From: Chitinophagales bacterium
GTDB lineage: Bacteria; Bacteroidota; Bacteroidia; Chitinophagales; Saprospiraceae
Assembly (NCBI GenBank): GCA_013299105.1
Contig: JAAFJY010000001.1
Span: 1 to 64,000, forward strand
Length of the DNA stretch: 64,000 bases
Direction: 5' to 3'
Shown: piece after piece, positions 24,984 to 35,284 of the stretch
How the letters are laid out: every line of letters begins with the position of its first letter
Position numbering within the stretch: position 1 is the first letter of the stretch
Notes under the pieces: generated by a model
What the model was told of the DNA's origin: nothing
The model's database searches: none
Seen by the model: the letters and a program-made list of their open reading frames with translations, nothing else
Made by a program: the position numbers and the translations under genes

Positions 24984-27900
24984 TTATTTCCCGTGGCATT
25001 GCTTGTACTTCTTGCCACTTCCACAAGGGCAGGGGTCGTTGCGACCGATTTTTGGGCCGCTGCGCACAGGAGCACTTTTTTCTACTGGACCGCTGGCGGA
25101 CTCGGCAGCGCGGCGGCGCATCTGGTCTTCCTGGCTTACAGGCACTCGGTTGGTTTGGGTGCGCACGGGTTGGTTGCGTTTTTCCTGTACGCGCTCGCGG
25201 GCTTGGTCCAGGGTAGTGCCGTCGGCAAAGAGCAAGGTGCCTTTGGAAAGGTAAGCCACAGACTCCTTGGTGATGCCCATAAACATGTCTTCAAACAGTG
25301 GATAAGCCTGGATTTTGAACTCCACCAGGGGGTCTTTTTGGGCAAAAGATACTGACTGCACGGAGTCTTTCAACTCGTCCATGTTGCGCAAGTGCTCTTT
25401 CCACTTTTCATCCAGGATGGACAGGAATACTGACTTTTCGATGTCAGTGACGATGCTCCGACCCTTGCTTTCGACCGCGTCTTTCAGTTCTGCGGCGATG
25501 GTGTAGGGGTGACTACTGCCGTCGGTGAAGGGGATCAGGATGCGGTTGTAGCGGTGGCCTTCGTTTTCATATACCTCGGTAATTTGGGGCAAGAGGGCTT
25601 CGATGACGTGCTCACCTTTGCGCTCGTACAATTCCCAAACGTGCTTGAAAAGCTCGTCTGAAACCTGGTCTTCAGAGCTGTTTTTGAAGAAAGTTTCATC
25701 GAAATCAGGATCCACACCCAGCAAACTGATACAGTTGCTGCGGAAAGTGTTGAAAGTCCCCCCACCGCGATGGCCCGTGACCATGCGGTCGCACAGACCG
25801 CGGAAAATGTTGTTGATTTCTACGCCCAGGCGCTCGCCGTATAGGGCGTAATCGCGTTTTTTGTAGATGGCCTCGCGCTGCTTGTTCATTACGTCGTCGT
25901 ATTCGAGCAGGCGTTTGCGGATCCCAAAGTTATTTTCTTCTACTTTCTTCTGGGCGCGTTCGATCGACTTGGTGACCATGCTGTGTTGGATCACTTCGCC
26001 AGGCTTGTGGCCCATGCGATCCATCAGACCCGCAATGCGCTCGGATTGGAAAAGGCGCATCAGGTTGTCTTCCAAAGACACATAGAATTGCGAGGTACCG
26101 GGGTCTCCCTGGCGACCTGCACGACCCCGCAACTGGCGGTCAACGCGGCGCGATTCGTGGCGCTCTGTACCGATGATAGCCAAACCACCAGCATCGCGCA
26201 CCTCTTTACTCAGCTTGATGTCAGTACCACGGCCTGCCATGTTGGTGGCAATGGTCACTTTGCCTGGGCGGCCAGCTTCGGCTACGATTTCAGCTTCGCG
26301 CTGGTGTTGTTTGGCGTTGAGTACGTTGTGGTTGATGCCGCGCAACTGGAGCATCCGGCTCAGTTTTTCGGAAATATCTACCGAGGTAGTGCCCACCAGC
26401 ACTGGACGGCCCGCCTCGCTCAAGCTCACAATTTCGTCGATGACGGCATTGTATTTCTCGGTAGCGGTTTTGAATACGAGGTCATCGCGGTCGTCGCGCA
26501 CGATTTTACGGTTGGTGGGGATCACTACCACATCGAGTTTGTAGATGTCCCACAATTCCTTGGCTTCCGTTTCGGCAGTACCCGTCATACCAGCCAGTTT
26601 GTGGTACATGCGGAAGAAGTTTTGCAGGGTGATGGTCGCGTAGGTCTGGGTGATTTCGCCAACCTTCACGTTTTCCTTGGCTTCAAGGGCCTGGTGTAAA
26701 CCATCGGAGTACCGGCGGCCTTCCATCACACGGCCCGTTTGCTCGTCCACGATTTTTACCTGCTCGTCAATTACGATGTACTCCTCGTCTTTCTCGAAGA
26801 TCGTGTATGCTTTCAGCAATTGGCTGATGGCGTGCAGGCGGCGCGACTTCAAGGCAAAGTCTTGCGATAATTTTATTTGAGCTTCGGCTTTTTCTTCAGC
26901 GCTCAGTTCGGTATTGCGGTCAATTTCTACGATTTCAGTAGCCAAATCGGGTAAAACGTAGAAGTTAGGATCCGAACCAGGAGTAGTGCGCGAAAGGTAT
27001 TCGATGCCCAACTCAGTCAACTCTACCTGGCGGTTTTTCTCGTCGATGGTGAAGTGCAAAGGCGCGTCCACCATTGGCATTTCGCGCGATTGCTCACGCA
27101 TGTAGTGGTTTTCGGCTTTTTGCAACACCACCCGCATTCCTTCCTCGCTCAAAAATTTGATCAAGGGGCGAGATTTTGGCAATGCACGGTAAGCCCTCAA
27201 TAGTGCCATGCCCGATTGGCCTTCCTCGACCCCCAGTTGGTTGCTGGCAACCAGTCTTTTGGCTTCAGATAGGTATTCGGTGGCTTGCTTGCGCTGCATG
27301 GCGATCAAACGCTCAACCGCTGGTTTGAGGTCGATGTAGTCTTGGTCTTCGGTGGTGTAACCCACAGGGCCAGAGATGATCAAAGGTGTACGGGCATCGT
27401 CGATCAATACCGAATCCACTTCGTCCACGATGGCATAGTGGTGCTTGGTTTGTACTTTTTCGCTTACTTCGCGCACCATGTTGTCGCGCAGGTAGTCGAA
27501 ACCAAACTCGTTGTTGGTACCATACGTAATATCGGCCTGGTAAGCCTTGATGCGCTGTTCGGAGTGGGGTTGGTACTTGTCGATACAATCCACAGTCAAG
27601 AGCAGGAACTCAAACACTGGGCCTACCCACTCGGAGTCACGTTTGGCGAGGTAGTCGTTCACAGTTACGATGTGTACGCCTTCACCCGCCACGCCATTGA
27701 GGTAGGCGGGCAGGGTCGCTACCAGGGTTTTGCCTTCCCCTGTTGCCATTTCGGCAATTTTGCCATCGTGCAGAACCATGCCACCGATCATTTGCACATC
27801 GTAGTGCACCATGTCCCAGATGATTTGGCCACCAGCGGCGGTCCATTGGTTGTGCCAAATGGCCTTGTTGCCGTCGATTTTTATGTAGGTTTTACCTGGC

Positions 27901-28334
27901 TTAGAGGCCAACTCGCGGTCGTGGTCGGTAGCAGTAACCTCCAGGGTATCATTCTCTTTGAAGCGACGAGAAATTTCGCGCACCACGGCAAACGCTTCGG
28001 GCAGTAATTCTTTCAGGGCCAATTCGAGTTGCTTGTCGCGTTCTTTGCGCAAGGCGTCGATCTCGTCAAACAAGCGATCCTTGTCTTGAAAGTCAACTGT
28101 ATCCAGGGCGTTTTGACGCAAATCAGCGAGTTCCTGGTCGATGTCAGCAAGCTCTTGGGCAATGTATTCGCGAAACTCAAGGGTTTTGTTTCTCAATTCG
28201 TCATTGCTCAGGGCAGCAAGCAAGGGGCCAAAGTTGTTGATCTTGTCCACAACGGGGCCATAACCTTTCACGTCGCGTTCGTGTTTGGTCCCGCCAAGCA
28301 TTTTGGTCAGTGATTTCCCTAGAAAATCAAACAT
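24984..28334 (-). CDS. secA: Preprotein translocase ATPase SecA
   Basis: 1116 aa. The motor that drives proteins through SecYEG. The DEAD motor 1 carries Walker A in [10 protein letters not shown] and the helicase-like DEVDS; motor 2 contains [10 protein letters not shown] and [23 protein letters not shown]. The last 22 residues, with [13 protein letters not shown], are the zinc-binding SecB/ribosome contact region. It is about 200 residues longer than E. coli SecA, as usual for Bacteroidota, with inserts near the N-terminus and between residues 330 and 480. TATCTTTG at 28390-28397 on the minus strand is the likely -7 promoter element. Confidence 0.97.
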   Translation of the reverse strand: MFDFLGKSLTKMLGGTKHERDVKGYGPVVDKINNFGPLLAALSNDELRNKTLEFREYIAQELADIDQELADLRQNALDTVDFQDKDRLFDEIDALRKERDKQLELALKELLPEAFAVVREISRRFKENDTLEVTATDHDRELASKPGKTYIKIDGNKAIWHNQWTAAGGQIIWDMVHYDVQMIGGMVLHDGKIAEMATGEGKTLVATLPAYLNGVAGEGVHIVTVNDYLAKRDSEWVGPVFEFLLLTVDCIDKYQPHSEQRIKAYQADITYGTNNEFGFDYLRDNMVREVSEKVQTKHHYAIVDEVDSVLIDDARTPLIISGPVGYTTEDQDYIDLKPAVERLIAMQRKQATEYLSEAKRLVASNQLGVEEGQSGMALLRAYRALPKSRPLIKFLSEEGMRVVLQKAENHYMREQSREMPMVDAPLHFTIDEKNRQVELTELGIEYLSRTTPGSDPNFYVLPDLATEIVEIDRNTELSAEEKAEAQIKLSQDFALKSRRLHAISQLLKAYTIFEKDEEYIVIDEQVKIVDEQTGRVMEGRRYSDGLHQALEAKENVKVGEITQTYATITLQNFFRMYHKLAGMTGTAETEAKELWDIYKLDVVVIPTNRKIVRDDRDDLVFKTATEKYNAVIDEIVSLSEAGRPVLVGTTSVDISEKLSRMLQLRGINHNVLNAKQHQREAEIVAEAGRPGKVTIATNMAGRGTDIKLSKEVRDAGGLAIIGTERHESRRVDRQLRGRAGRQGDPGTSQFYVSLEDNLMRLFQSERIAGLMDRMGHKPGEVIQHSMVTKSIERAQKKVEENNFGIRKRLLEYDDVMNKQREAIYKKRDYALYGERLGVEINNIFRGLCDRMVTGHRGGGTFNTFRSNCISLLGVDPDFDETFFKNSSEDQVSDELFKHVWELYERKGEHVIEALLPQITEVYENEGHRYNRILIPFTDGSSHPYTIAAELKDAVESKGRSIVTDIEKSVFLSILDEKWKEHLRNMDELKDSVQSVSFAQKDPLVEFKIQAYPLFEDMFMGITKESVAYLSKGTLLFADGTTLDQARERVQEKRNQPVRTQTNRVPVSQEDQMRRRAAESASGPVEKSAPVRSGPKIGRNDPCPCGSGKKYKQCHGK

Positions 28335-28389
28335 GGTAAGCTATTTTTTAGTCAGCGATCGGGCTGAATATATTTCATTTTTTGCCCCG

Positions 28390-28413
28390 CAAAGATAAGA
28401 CATATATCTATGG
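28390..28413 (-). promoter_or_regulatory. secA promoter
   Basis: TATCTTTG (28390-28397) on the minus strand with a TTTG 16 bp upstream, a somewhat short spacing. The leader to the secA ATG would be about 50 nt. Confidence 0.45.
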
Positions 28414-28523
28414 CAAAGGGGCTAATCATGCAATTTTGAAGCAGAAAAGCGCAAAAATACGTGCAAGAAGCGAACAAAGGCCAAATACCATACCAAAATC
28501 AAATTACGACAAGATGGCAGTGC

Positions 28524-28554
28524 CAAAATGACAAGTGGCAGGAAATGTCATTTG
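28524..28554. promoter_or_regulatory. Inverted repeat in the divergent secA/NfeD-like gap
   Basis: CAAAATGACA (28524-28533) and TGTCATTTG (28546-28554) pair with one bulge around 12 nt. It lies between divergent promoters, so an operator is possible. The rest of the gap 28335-28680 holds only the two promoters. Confidence 0.3.
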
Positions 28555-28644
28555 CACAATGGAGTTAGGCGATGCAGTACTCAGCTTTAAGCGAAAAAAA
28601 CGCTGCTTTGGTCGATAGAATGTGGATGGCAAAAAGAGTAGGAC

Positions 28645-28652
28645 TACATTTG
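28645..28652 (+). promoter_or_regulatory. -7 element of the NfeD-like gene
   Basis: TACATTTG fits TAnnTTTG and lies 28 bp before the ATG; the upstream element (TGG, 19 bp before) is weak. Confidence 0.4.
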
Positions 28653-28680
28653 TATTGATCCATGAACCAATTGCTGCTAC

Positions 28681-29262
28681 ATGCTGTGCTTGTTGTACAT
28701 ACCCTACTTTTCCGAACTCACTTGGGCTGAGCAGCTCTTGTGGGCTTTCGCAGTGATCTCCAGTATGCTCTGGGTGGTGATCATGGTAGTGGGCTTGTTC
28801 AGTGGTAGCCATGATTACCGCGACCAGCGCCTGCGCAGGATTGATGCACGCTCAGTGATGACCTTTTTCACGGTCTTGGGTTGGACCAGTGTCTTGGCGC
28901 ACATTTGGGTTGTGGACCTGCGCTTGTCTATTTTGTACGCCTTCCCTTTTGCTTTGCTCGCTGGTTTTTTGCCTCATTTTGTTTCTCGCTTGCGCAGGCG
29001 AGCCAAGGTAGGAACCCACGCCAATTTCGACTACCGCGAGGCCATTTCTAGTACGGGCGAAGTCCTGCAATACATCCCGCCCCATTCCGCAGGTTACGGT
29101 AAAGTACACCTCAATTTGCGCATTGCTCCCAATGAATTGGTGGCCGTTTCGGCCAATGTGGAATTGCGGGCCGGAGACTCCGTGCGAGTGGTGGACATTA
29201 CCCAAGACAATGTGTTGATTGTGGAGCCCTTGCAGCAGGCGGGGCCCGTGGGAATTGAGTAA
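28681..29262 (+). CDS. Membrane protein with C-terminal OB-fold (NfeD-like)
   Basis: 193 aa. Two or three hydrophobic segments (about 14-40, 58-75, 85-98) precede an Arg-rich junction (SRLRRRAKVG) and a soluble region that ends in an OB-fold-like domain (AVSANVELRAGDSVRVVDITQDNVLIVEPL), as in NfeD proteins, which associate with SPFH/flotillin scaffolds. No stomatin or flotillin gene is adjacent. The start is ATG 28681; an ATG at 28662 is out of frame. Confidence 0.65.
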   Translation: MLCLLYIPYFSELTWAEQLLWAFAVISSMLWVVIMVVGLFSGSHDYRDQRLRRIDARSVMTFFTVLGWTSVLAHIWVVDLRLSILYAFPFALLAGFLPHFVSRLRRRAKVGTHANFDYREAISSTGEVLQYIPPHSAGYGKVHLNLRIAPNELVAVSANVELRAGDSVRVVDITQDNVLIVEPLQQAGPVGIE

Positions 29263-29486
29263 GGGGAGGACAACTAGGGCAATTCTGGCGGAGCAAACTC
29301 CAGTTGCTGTAAACAAGAATTGCTCGTCTTTTGCCAAAATCCAAGAATCAAATACACTTGTCCGCACTGTCCGATAACGTACACAATGATTGTATTTTAC
29401 AAGAAACAAACCTTTGAATTTCAATTATTTAAACATTCTGGCATCTTCTTTGCTCCTTCTCCTAGATTACCTCAAAAGGCAAAGCC

Positions 29487-31922
29487 ATGCTATACAGTTA
29501 TTTGCTCATCGCTTTTCGGAGTTTGTGGAACAACCGCGTTTACACTGGCCTCAACGTAGTTGGCCTGGCCCTGGGAATGGCGGCCAGCTTGATGCTATTT
29601 CAATACTTGCGCTATGAGTGGAGTTATGATCGCCAAAGCCCAAATGCTGCGCAAATTTACCGGGCCTTCAACGAAACTATCGACGCGGGTAAGGTACTGA
29701 CCCAGGATGCCAATACCCATTCGGCACTCGGCCCTGCCTTGAAGGCTGACCTGGCCGAGGTGGTGGATTATTGCCGCTTGTACAACCGCAATTTGAACGA
29801 GGTGGTGTTCGACCAGCTCAAGGGCCCGCTGAAATTACAAGGTGCCTGGATGTGTGATCCGAGTTTCTTGCGCATGTTCCCTCAACGTTTTTTGGCTGGT
29901 GATGCCAAAACTTGCCTGCTAGAACCCAACAGCATTGTGCTCAGTGAATCGGCCGCCCGGCAATTGTTTCCACAAGGTGATGTGCTGGGAAAAATATTGG
30001 AAGTTCCTGGTGGTACATTTGCCGGCAAACATGAGGTAAAAGCCATTGTGGCTGATCCGCCACCCAATACGCACCTCAAATTCAAGGTGCTTTTCAGCTA
30101 TGAAACCCGCTACGCTGAGGGTTTCCAAAACAATTGGGACAGCTACTGGGAGTACAACTATTTTCAGCTCAAACCCGGAGCTGATTTGGAAAAAGTCAAA
30201 GTACAGTTGGCCCGCTATTCCGTACCCTTGCTCAAAGACGCAGGCATTCGCCTCAATTTTCAGCCGTTGCTCGACATTCACCAAAAATCCAACCTCACTT
30301 ACGAGATCGAAAGCAATGCCGACGGGCGCAGCCTGAAGTTGTTGTTTTGGGTGGCTTTGTTCATCTTGGGCATTGGTTTTGTGAATTACATCAACCTCAG
30401 TACCGCCCGCGCTGCCGAACGGGCCAAAGAGGTAGGCCTGCGAAAAGTCATCGGCGCTCGGCGCTGGCAACTGACCCTACAGTTTTTGCTGGAAGGATTT
30501 TTGGTCAATGCCTTGGCTTTGTCGCTGGCTTTTGCTTTATTGGGTTTGTTCATGCCCGCTTTTGCGGAAGTGGTTGCTTGCCCTTTGTTGGAACACCCCG
30601 GTTACGATCTTCAGTTTTGGGGCATGGGCCTTTTAATGCTGGTGCTTGGTGTTTCCCTGGCGGCTTTGTATCCTTCCTTTTATTTGTCTGCTTTTAAGCC
30701 AGCGCTCAGTTTAAAAGGAACTGCAAAAGCCGGAAAGGGGCTCTTGGGGGGCAGGCAGGTGCTGGTCGTTTTACAATTTACATGCAGCATAGCTTTAATT
30801 GTAAGCCTTTTGACGGTGAAAAAGCAATTGCATTTTTTGCACAACCACCACTTAGGTTTGTCTCTTGATCAAGTCCTGAGCATCAAGCCCCCGGTATTCA
30901 ATTGGCAGGAAGACTCCATCAACCGTAGCCGGACTATGGCGCTCAAAAACCGCTTGCTGCAGATCCCAGGCATCAGCCACTTGGCTAGCTCTGAAATTGT
31001 GCCAGGTTTGGGGGTTTCGAGCATATCTGGCACCAGCGATGGTGTGTATTGGGAAAAGAAGCCCAGTGCGGCACTGCACACGCCTATTTATTTTGTGAAT
31101 GCAGATTCTGCATTTTATCCCACTTTTGGGATTGACTTTCTGGCGGGCCGTTTCCCCAACAATGGCTACGACAGACGGCAAGCCAATGAGCACTTGGTCA
31201 TCAACGAAGCAGCCAGCAAAGCCATTGGTTTTGCCAATCCAGAAGAAGCGATTGGCCAAAGGCTGGCTTATGATGTCAATTCCGATTACCGCATGACCAT
31301 TCATGGTGTGGTAGCTGATTTTCACATTGAATCGCTCAAAGAACCCGCCCGACCTACTTTGTATTTTTGCCAAAACAGTGTGAGCGGGGCCTACCTATCG
31401 CTCAAAACCAACAACAGCGATATGCCAGGCACCCTTGCTAAAGTTAAAGCTGCCTGGCAACAGGTTTTCCCGGAACAAGCTTTTGACTATGTTTTCCTGG
31501 ATCAAAATTTTGATGCCCAGTACAGGGCTGAAGAGCGTTTGGGGCAGGTATTTACCTTGTTTTCAGCCTTGGCCATTGGCATTGCCTGTCTGGGCTTACT
31601 AGGCTTGGCCGCTTACCTGGCCTTGCGCAAGCGCAAAGAAATTGGGGTGCGTAAAACCCTGGGCGCAAGGGTTGTTGACATTGTAGGAATGTTGAGTTTT
31701 TCTTTCATTCGCCTGGTGTTGATTGCAGCCATTGTAGCTTGTCCAATCGCCTGGTATTTGCTCGATAAATGGCTGAATAATTTCGCTTATCGCATTGATT
31801 TTCCTTGGTTGGTCTTGCCTTTGGCTTGCTTTTTAGCACTTTTGGCCGCGACAATAGTGGTTGGTAGCTTGAGTTTCAGGGCTGCTTTGGAAAATCCGGC
31901 ACGAGCCATCAGGACTGAGTAG
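29487..31922 (+). CDS. FtsX/MacB-type ABC transporter permease
   Basis: 811 aa, the long Bacteroidota form with two permease halves. Helix 1 (about 21-41) is followed by a periplasmic MacB-PCD domain (42-275) and three helices with the GLRKVIGARR motif (about 310-330). The second half repeats this: periplasmic domain (about 430-670) and three helices with IGVRKTLGARV. Such permeases pair with a separate LolD/MacB-like ATPase, which is not in this window. Likely role: mechanotransmission or lipoprotein/peptide efflux. It stands alone between repeats. Confidence 0.88.
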   Translation: MLYSYLLIAFRSLWNNRVYTGLNVVGLALGMAASLMLFQYLRYEWSYDRQSPNAAQIYRAFNETIDAGKVLTQDANTHSALGPALKADLAEVVDYCRLYNRNLNEVVFDQLKGPLKLQGAWMCDPSFLRMFPQRFLAGDAKTCLLEPNSIVLSESAARQLFPQGDVLGKILEVPGGTFAGKHEVKAIVADPPPNTHLKFKVLFSYETRYAEGFQNNWDSYWEYNYFQLKPGADLEKVKVQLARYSVPLLKDAGIRLNFQPLLDIHQKSNLTYEIESNADGRSLKLLFWVALFILGIGFVNYINLSTARAAERAKEVGLRKVIGARRWQLTLQFLLEGFLVNALALSLAFALLGLFMPAFAEVVACPLLEHPGYDLQFWGMGLLMLVLGVSLAALYPSFYLSAFKPALSLKGTAKAGKGLLGGRQVLVVLQFTCSIALIVSLLTVKKQLHFLHNHHLGLSLDQVLSIKPPVFNWQEDSINRSRTMALKNRLLQIPGISHLASSEIVPGLGVSSISGTSDGVYWEKKPSAALHTPIYFVNADSAFYPTFGIDFLAGRFPNNGYDRRQANEHLVINEAASKAIGFANPEEAIGQRLAYDVNSDYRMTIHGVVADFHIESLKEPARPTLYFCQNSVSGAYLSLKTNNSDMPGTLAKVKAAWQQVFPEQAFDYVFLDQNFDAQYRAEERLGQVFTLFSALAIGIACLGLLGLAAYLALRKRKEIGVRKTLGARVVDIVGMLSFSFIRLVLIAAIVACPIAWYLLDKWLNNFAYRIDFPWLVLPLACFLALLAATIVVGSLSFRAALENPARAIRTE

Positions 31923-31945
31923 GGGAGAATTTGTGTTCCCGATTG

Positions 31946-32185
31946 AGTTTTCTGAAGGTAGGAATGGTAAAGGTTTCGACGAAAGACTTTCCCTGTAAGG
32001 GCGTAACGTTGGTAGCATCGTGGTCAACATCGCTTCAGTAGGGCCTGTAAGGTCCCAACATTGGTTGGTCAACATCATGGTCAATGCCGCGCTGGCATCC
32101 TGCCCATCAAAAAAATCATAAAAATCACAGTTCAGACAAAAAGGCCGCCAGAGAGATTTTTGACTTCCTAACACCTGAAAACTTC
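31946..32185. repeat. Dispersed repeat family B, copy 2
   Basis: Contains the unit CCTGTAAGGGCGTAACGTTGGT, then GTCAACATC and a second hairpin GGGCCTGTAAGGTCCC, then GTCAACATCATGG and ATAAAAATCACA. It matches the 15706 and 60922 copies in order but is more decayed. A 113-codon minus-strand frame across it is an artefact. The gap 32186-32380 holds nothing I recognise. Confidence 0.55.
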
Positions 32186-32380
32186 CCCGAATTTACTGGA
32201 AACATGTTTTTTTGCCAAAACTGCAAGTGAGCCAAACATTTAGCTGCTTTAATCCTAGAAAACGAATCCTAATATCATGGTAGGCTCAACAAACGCTTGT
32301 TTTACTTGAGTCAGCTTGTGGGCCATTCCGTCTGCACAAGATGGCACTTGTGAGGCTGGGGCAAAAAATTCTCAAAAAAC

Positions 32381-32412
32381 TTTGTTTATCAGTACCATTC
32401 TACTTTACTTTG
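32381..32412 (+). promoter_or_regulatory. acpP promoter
   Basis: TTTG (32381-32384), 20 bp, then TTACTTTG (32405-32412), one base off TAnnTTTG, followed by a GCGGG start typical of strong promoters in this phylum. The leader is about 28 nt. Confidence 0.6.
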
Positions 32413-32446
32413 CGGGTGCATTTACAAATTCATAAAGCATTGTATC

Positions 32447-32686
32447 ATGTCTAGCATTGCAGAAAAAGTAACCAGTATCATTACCGAGAAACTTGGTGTT
32501 GATGAGTCAGAAGTAACCCCAGAAGCTAGTTTCTCAGCCGATCTGGGTGCGGACTCGCTGGATACTGTTGAATTGATCATGGAGTTCGAGAAAGAGTTCA
32601 ACATCTCTATTCCTGACGAACAGGCAGAAAACATCAAGACTGTTGGCGACGCGGTTGCATACCTCGAGGCAAACATCAAGAAATAA
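32447..32686 (+). CDS. acpP: Acyl carrier protein
   Basis: 79 aa, acidic, four-helix carrier that holds growing fatty acids on 4'-phosphopantetheine. The attachment serine is Ser37 in [15 protein letters not shown]. The full length matches bacterial AcpP. It is the first gene of acpP-fabF-rnc; a terminator hairpin follows it, allowing high expression of acpP alone. Confidence 0.97.
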   Translation: MSSIAEKVTSIITEKLGVDESEVTPEASFSADLGADSLDTVELIMEFEKEFNISIPDEQAENIKTVGDAVAYLEANIKK

Positions 32687-32699
32687 TTACTGCTTTGAT

Positions 32700-32730
32700 A
32701 AATCCACGGGCTGAAGGGCTCGTGGATTTT
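32700..32730 (+). terminator. acpP terminator
   Basis: AAATCCACG (32700-32708) and CGTGGATTT (32721-32729) give a perfect 9-bp stem, extended by GGC/GCT-type pairs, followed by a short T run. It lies 13 bp after the acpP stop, and read-through to fabF is likely partial. Confidence 0.7.
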
Positions 32731-32857
32731 ATCCCTAACGCTCAACCTTATCCCGGTAGGCAAGGGCAAATTCCACTTTTTCAGTGGTATTCCATTTCTT
32801 TTCCCTTCCAGTTTATTCCCTTGTTGCTTCCGTTTTTTGCTAATTCACATTGATCGT

Positions 32858-34111
32858 ATGAGAAGAGTTGTTGTAACTGGCATGGGAGCTATCACTCCTA
32901 TTGGCAATACCTTGGCTGCTTATCGCGAGGGCTTGCAAAAAGGTAAAAGTGGCGCTGCGCCCATTACCCTTTTTGATGCTGGTTTATTCAAAACTCAATT
33001 TGCATGCGAGGTCAAAGATTTTGACCCTGATGCCCTGATGGACAAACGCGAAGCGCAACGCATCGACCGTTTCACCCAGTTTGCGTTGGTTTCGGCGGAC
33101 GAGGCTGTAAAAGACGCTGGTCTGGATGTTATTTTGGAACAACTCAACCAGGATCGCATTGGGGTAATTTTCTCATCTGGCATTGGTGGTTTGCGCACCC
33201 TAGAGAAAGAAATAAGCGACTTTGCTTTAGGTGATGGTACCCCTCGTTACAATCCTTTTATGATTCCGAAGATGATCTCCGATATCGCGGCAGGTCAGAT
33301 TTCGATGAAATATGGATTCCGGGGCATCAATTATTGTACTGTTTCTGCTTGTGCATCCTCTACGCACGCCTTGATGAACGCTTTCGACTACATTCGACTA
33401 GGCCGCAATGATATTATTTTGGCCGGAGGATCAGAAGCTTCGGTAGCTAAAACAGCGATCGGGGGCTTCAACTCTATGAAGGCCCTCTCAACCCGCAATG
33501 ATGATTGCAGTACAGCTTCTCGCCCTTTCGACAAAGACCGCGATGGTTTTGTGCTGGGTGAAGGCGCGGCTACCTTGGTTTTAGAAGAATACGAACACGC
33601 CAAAAAGCGTGGCGCGAAAATATATGCAGAAGTAGTGGGCGGTGGTGCCACTGCCGATGCATACCACATCACCGCCCCACATCCCGAAGGGTTGGGTGCA
33701 AAAAATGTGATGCTCATGGCCTTGGCCGATGCTGGCATGAACCCAGACGAAATTGACTATGTGAATGTGCATGGTACGTCTACGCCACTGGGAGATATTG
33801 CCGAAACCAAAGCCATTCAAGCCGTATTTGGCGAGCAGGCTTACAAGCTCAACATCAGCTCGACCAAATCAATGACTGGACACTTGCTGGGTGCCGCAGG
33901 TGCTATCGAAGCGGTGGCCAGTATTTTCGCAGTTTACGACCAGTTGATTCCCCCAACGATCAACCACTTTACCGACGATCCTGACATTGATCCCAAACTA
34001 AACCTGACCTTTAACCAGGCTCAGGAACGCAAAGTACGCGCGGTCATCAGCAATACCTTTGGTTTTGGCGGCCACAATGCGTCTTTGATTGTGAAACGAT
34101 TTGCCGAATAA
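32858..34111 (+). CDS. fabF: 3-oxoacyl-ACP synthase II
   Basis: 417 aa from ATG 32858 (MRRVVVTGMGAITPIGN); the TTG-led extension is unlikely. Elongating condensing enzyme of type II fatty acid synthesis. The catalytic triad is complete: Cys165 in SACASSTHA, His305 in NVHGTSTPLGD and His342 in KSMTGHLLGAAGA. Also present is the GFGGHNAS loop near the C-terminus. It follows acpP by 171 bp and precedes rnc by 312 bp, the usual order in Bacteroidota. Confidence 0.97.
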   Translation: MRRVVVTGMGAITPIGNTLAAYREGLQKGKSGAAPITLFDAGLFKTQFACEVKDFDPDALMDKREAQRIDRFTQFALVSADEAVKDAGLDVILEQLNQDRIGVIFSSGIGGLRTLEKEISDFALGDGTPRYNPFMIPKMISDIAAGQISMKYGFRGINYCTVSACASSTHALMNAFDYIRLGRNDIILAGGSEASVAKTAIGGFNSMKALSTRNDDCSTASRPFDKDRDGFVLGEGAATLVLEEYEHAKKRGAKIYAEVVGGGATADAYHITAPHPEGLGAKNVMLMALADAGMNPDEIDYVNVHGTSTPLGDIAETKAIQAVFGEQAYKLNISSTKSMTGHLLGAAGAIEAVASIFAVYDQLIPPTINHFTDDPDIDPKLNLTFNQAQERKVRAVISNTFGFGGHNASLIVKRFAE

Positions 34112-34154
34112 TACGCCACTGGCAACGCTAAGAAACTGGCCGTTTTTTAATCAT

Positions 34155-34192
34155 ACGGGTCTCAGGTTTCACTCTGGAAACCTGAAATCCGT
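34155..34192 (+). promoter_or_regulatory. Hairpin 1 in the fabF-rnc gap
   Basis: CAGGTTTC and GAAACCTG form a perfect 8-bp stem over ACTCTG, and outer ACGG/CCGT pairs extend it past a 4x4 internal loop. It is not followed by a T run, so it is more likely a processing or control structure than a terminator. Confidence 0.45.
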
Positions 34193-34325
34193 CTCGCTGG
34201 TTCTGTTTTGACGCTACGCAAGGTGTAAGATTTTGTTCAATGGGCTGTATGGACAATTAATTTAATTGCACATGAAGTCTAATGTTGCACAAACATCAAA
34301 AAGGCAATGCACCATATATTCCATC

Positions 34326-34352
34326 GCCGAGTTTTCGTGTGAAAACTTCGGC
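34326..34352 (+). promoter_or_regulatory. Hairpin 2 upstream of rnc
   Basis: GCCGAGTTTTC and GAAAACTTCGGC pair over a GTGT loop with one bulge, 72 bp before the rnc start. In E. coli a leader stem is cut by RNase III to limit its own synthesis; this could serve likewise, which is inference. Confidence 0.45.
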
Positions 34353-34423
34353 TTATTTGCATTTGCTACACCTCGGAGTATGCCTGGATTTCCCAATGAC
34401 ATGCTCTTCTAAACTGTAACACC

Positions 34424-35161
34424 TTGCGTTTTTTATTCAGATTTTACAATTACAACCTCTCAAAGGACAAAGAACTGGCTCAAAAGCTCAATACCTTGCT
34501 CGGTTATACCCCCGTCAACCTGCATGTATTTAAGCTGGCTTTTTCTCACAAATCTACCAACAGCGAAAAGTCGCAATCGCTGCAAAACAACGAACGCCTG
34601 GAGTACCTTGGCGACGCGGTTTTGGGTGCCATTGTGGCCGAATACCTGTTCAAAAAATACCCTCTGGGTGATGAGGGCTTCCTCACCAAAATGCGCTCCA
34701 AGATCGTCAAGCGCAAAGAACTGAACCGCATCGGCAAAGACATGCGCCTCGATGACATGCTCAACGATTACAATACCACCCGCCTTAGCAACTCCATGCT
34801 GGGCAATGCTTTGGAAGCCTTGGTGGGCGCTGTTTACCTGGACGGCGGCTATGAGCACACCCGCAAGTTTGTGATCCAGCGCATCCTGCGCCGCGAAGTC
34901 AATATCCAAGACCTCGAAACCCGCGACGACAACTACAAGAGCCAATTGTTGGAATGGTGCCAGAAAAATGGTAAAACCGTGAGCTACAAACTCATGGCTC
35001 GCTACAAATATGAAAAACGCGATCGCTTCAAAGTAGCCGTGATGATCAACAACAACCGAGTGGCAGTTGGCGATGATTTCAACAAAAAAAGTGCTGAACA
35101 AATGGCCTCTGAACGGGCGCTGGTCCAGTTGGGGATTTTGAGCGAGGAGGATGAGGACTAA
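34424..35161 (+). CDS. rnc: Ribonuclease III
   Basis: 245 aa. Cleaves double-stranded RNA, including rRNA precursors. The signature NERLEYLGDAV is at 56-66, with the second acidic cluster in GNALEALVGAVYLDGG; a double-stranded-RNA-binding domain fills about 168-240. No ATG exists in frame between the upstream stop (TGA at 34397) and the conserved region, so translation seems to start at TTG 34424 (MRFLFRFYNYNLSKDKELA). Two hairpins lie in the leader. Confidence 0.95.
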   Translation: MRFLFRFYNYNLSKDKELAQKLNTLLGYTPVNLHVFKLAFSHKSTNSEKSQSLQNNERLEYLGDAVLGAIVAEYLFKKYPLGDEGFLTKMRSKIVKRKELNRIGKDMRLDDMLNDYNTTRLSNSMLGNALEALVGAVYLDGGYEHTRKFVIQRILRREVNIQDLETRDDNYKSQLLEWCQKNGKTVSYKLMARYKYEKRDRFKVAVMINNNRVAVGDDFNKKSAEQMASERALVQLGILSEEDED

Positions 35162-35176
35162 GCGCTGAGTTTACTT

Positions 35177-35211
35177 ACGGTAGACGAGATACGAGATACG
35201 ACAGATGATTT
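35177..35211. repeat. Heptad-tail repeat (family D, inverted)
   Basis: Units ACGGTAG, ACGAGAT, ACGAGAT, ACGACAG then ATGATTTGGGGC; the reverse complement carries the family D anchor GCCCCAAATCAT. It lies between rnc and the beta-helix gene. Confidence 0.45.
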
Positions 35212-35284
35212 GGGGCTTCGAGTGACGATTTGTCGTGAACTTGGTTTTTTTACACTGTACTTATGGATAAAGTAATCCAAGAAC

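Noticed and set aside
31833-32174. Minus-strand gene of 113 codons after the FtsX permease
   Set aside because: It is read from the family B repeat and overlaps the end of the permease gene.
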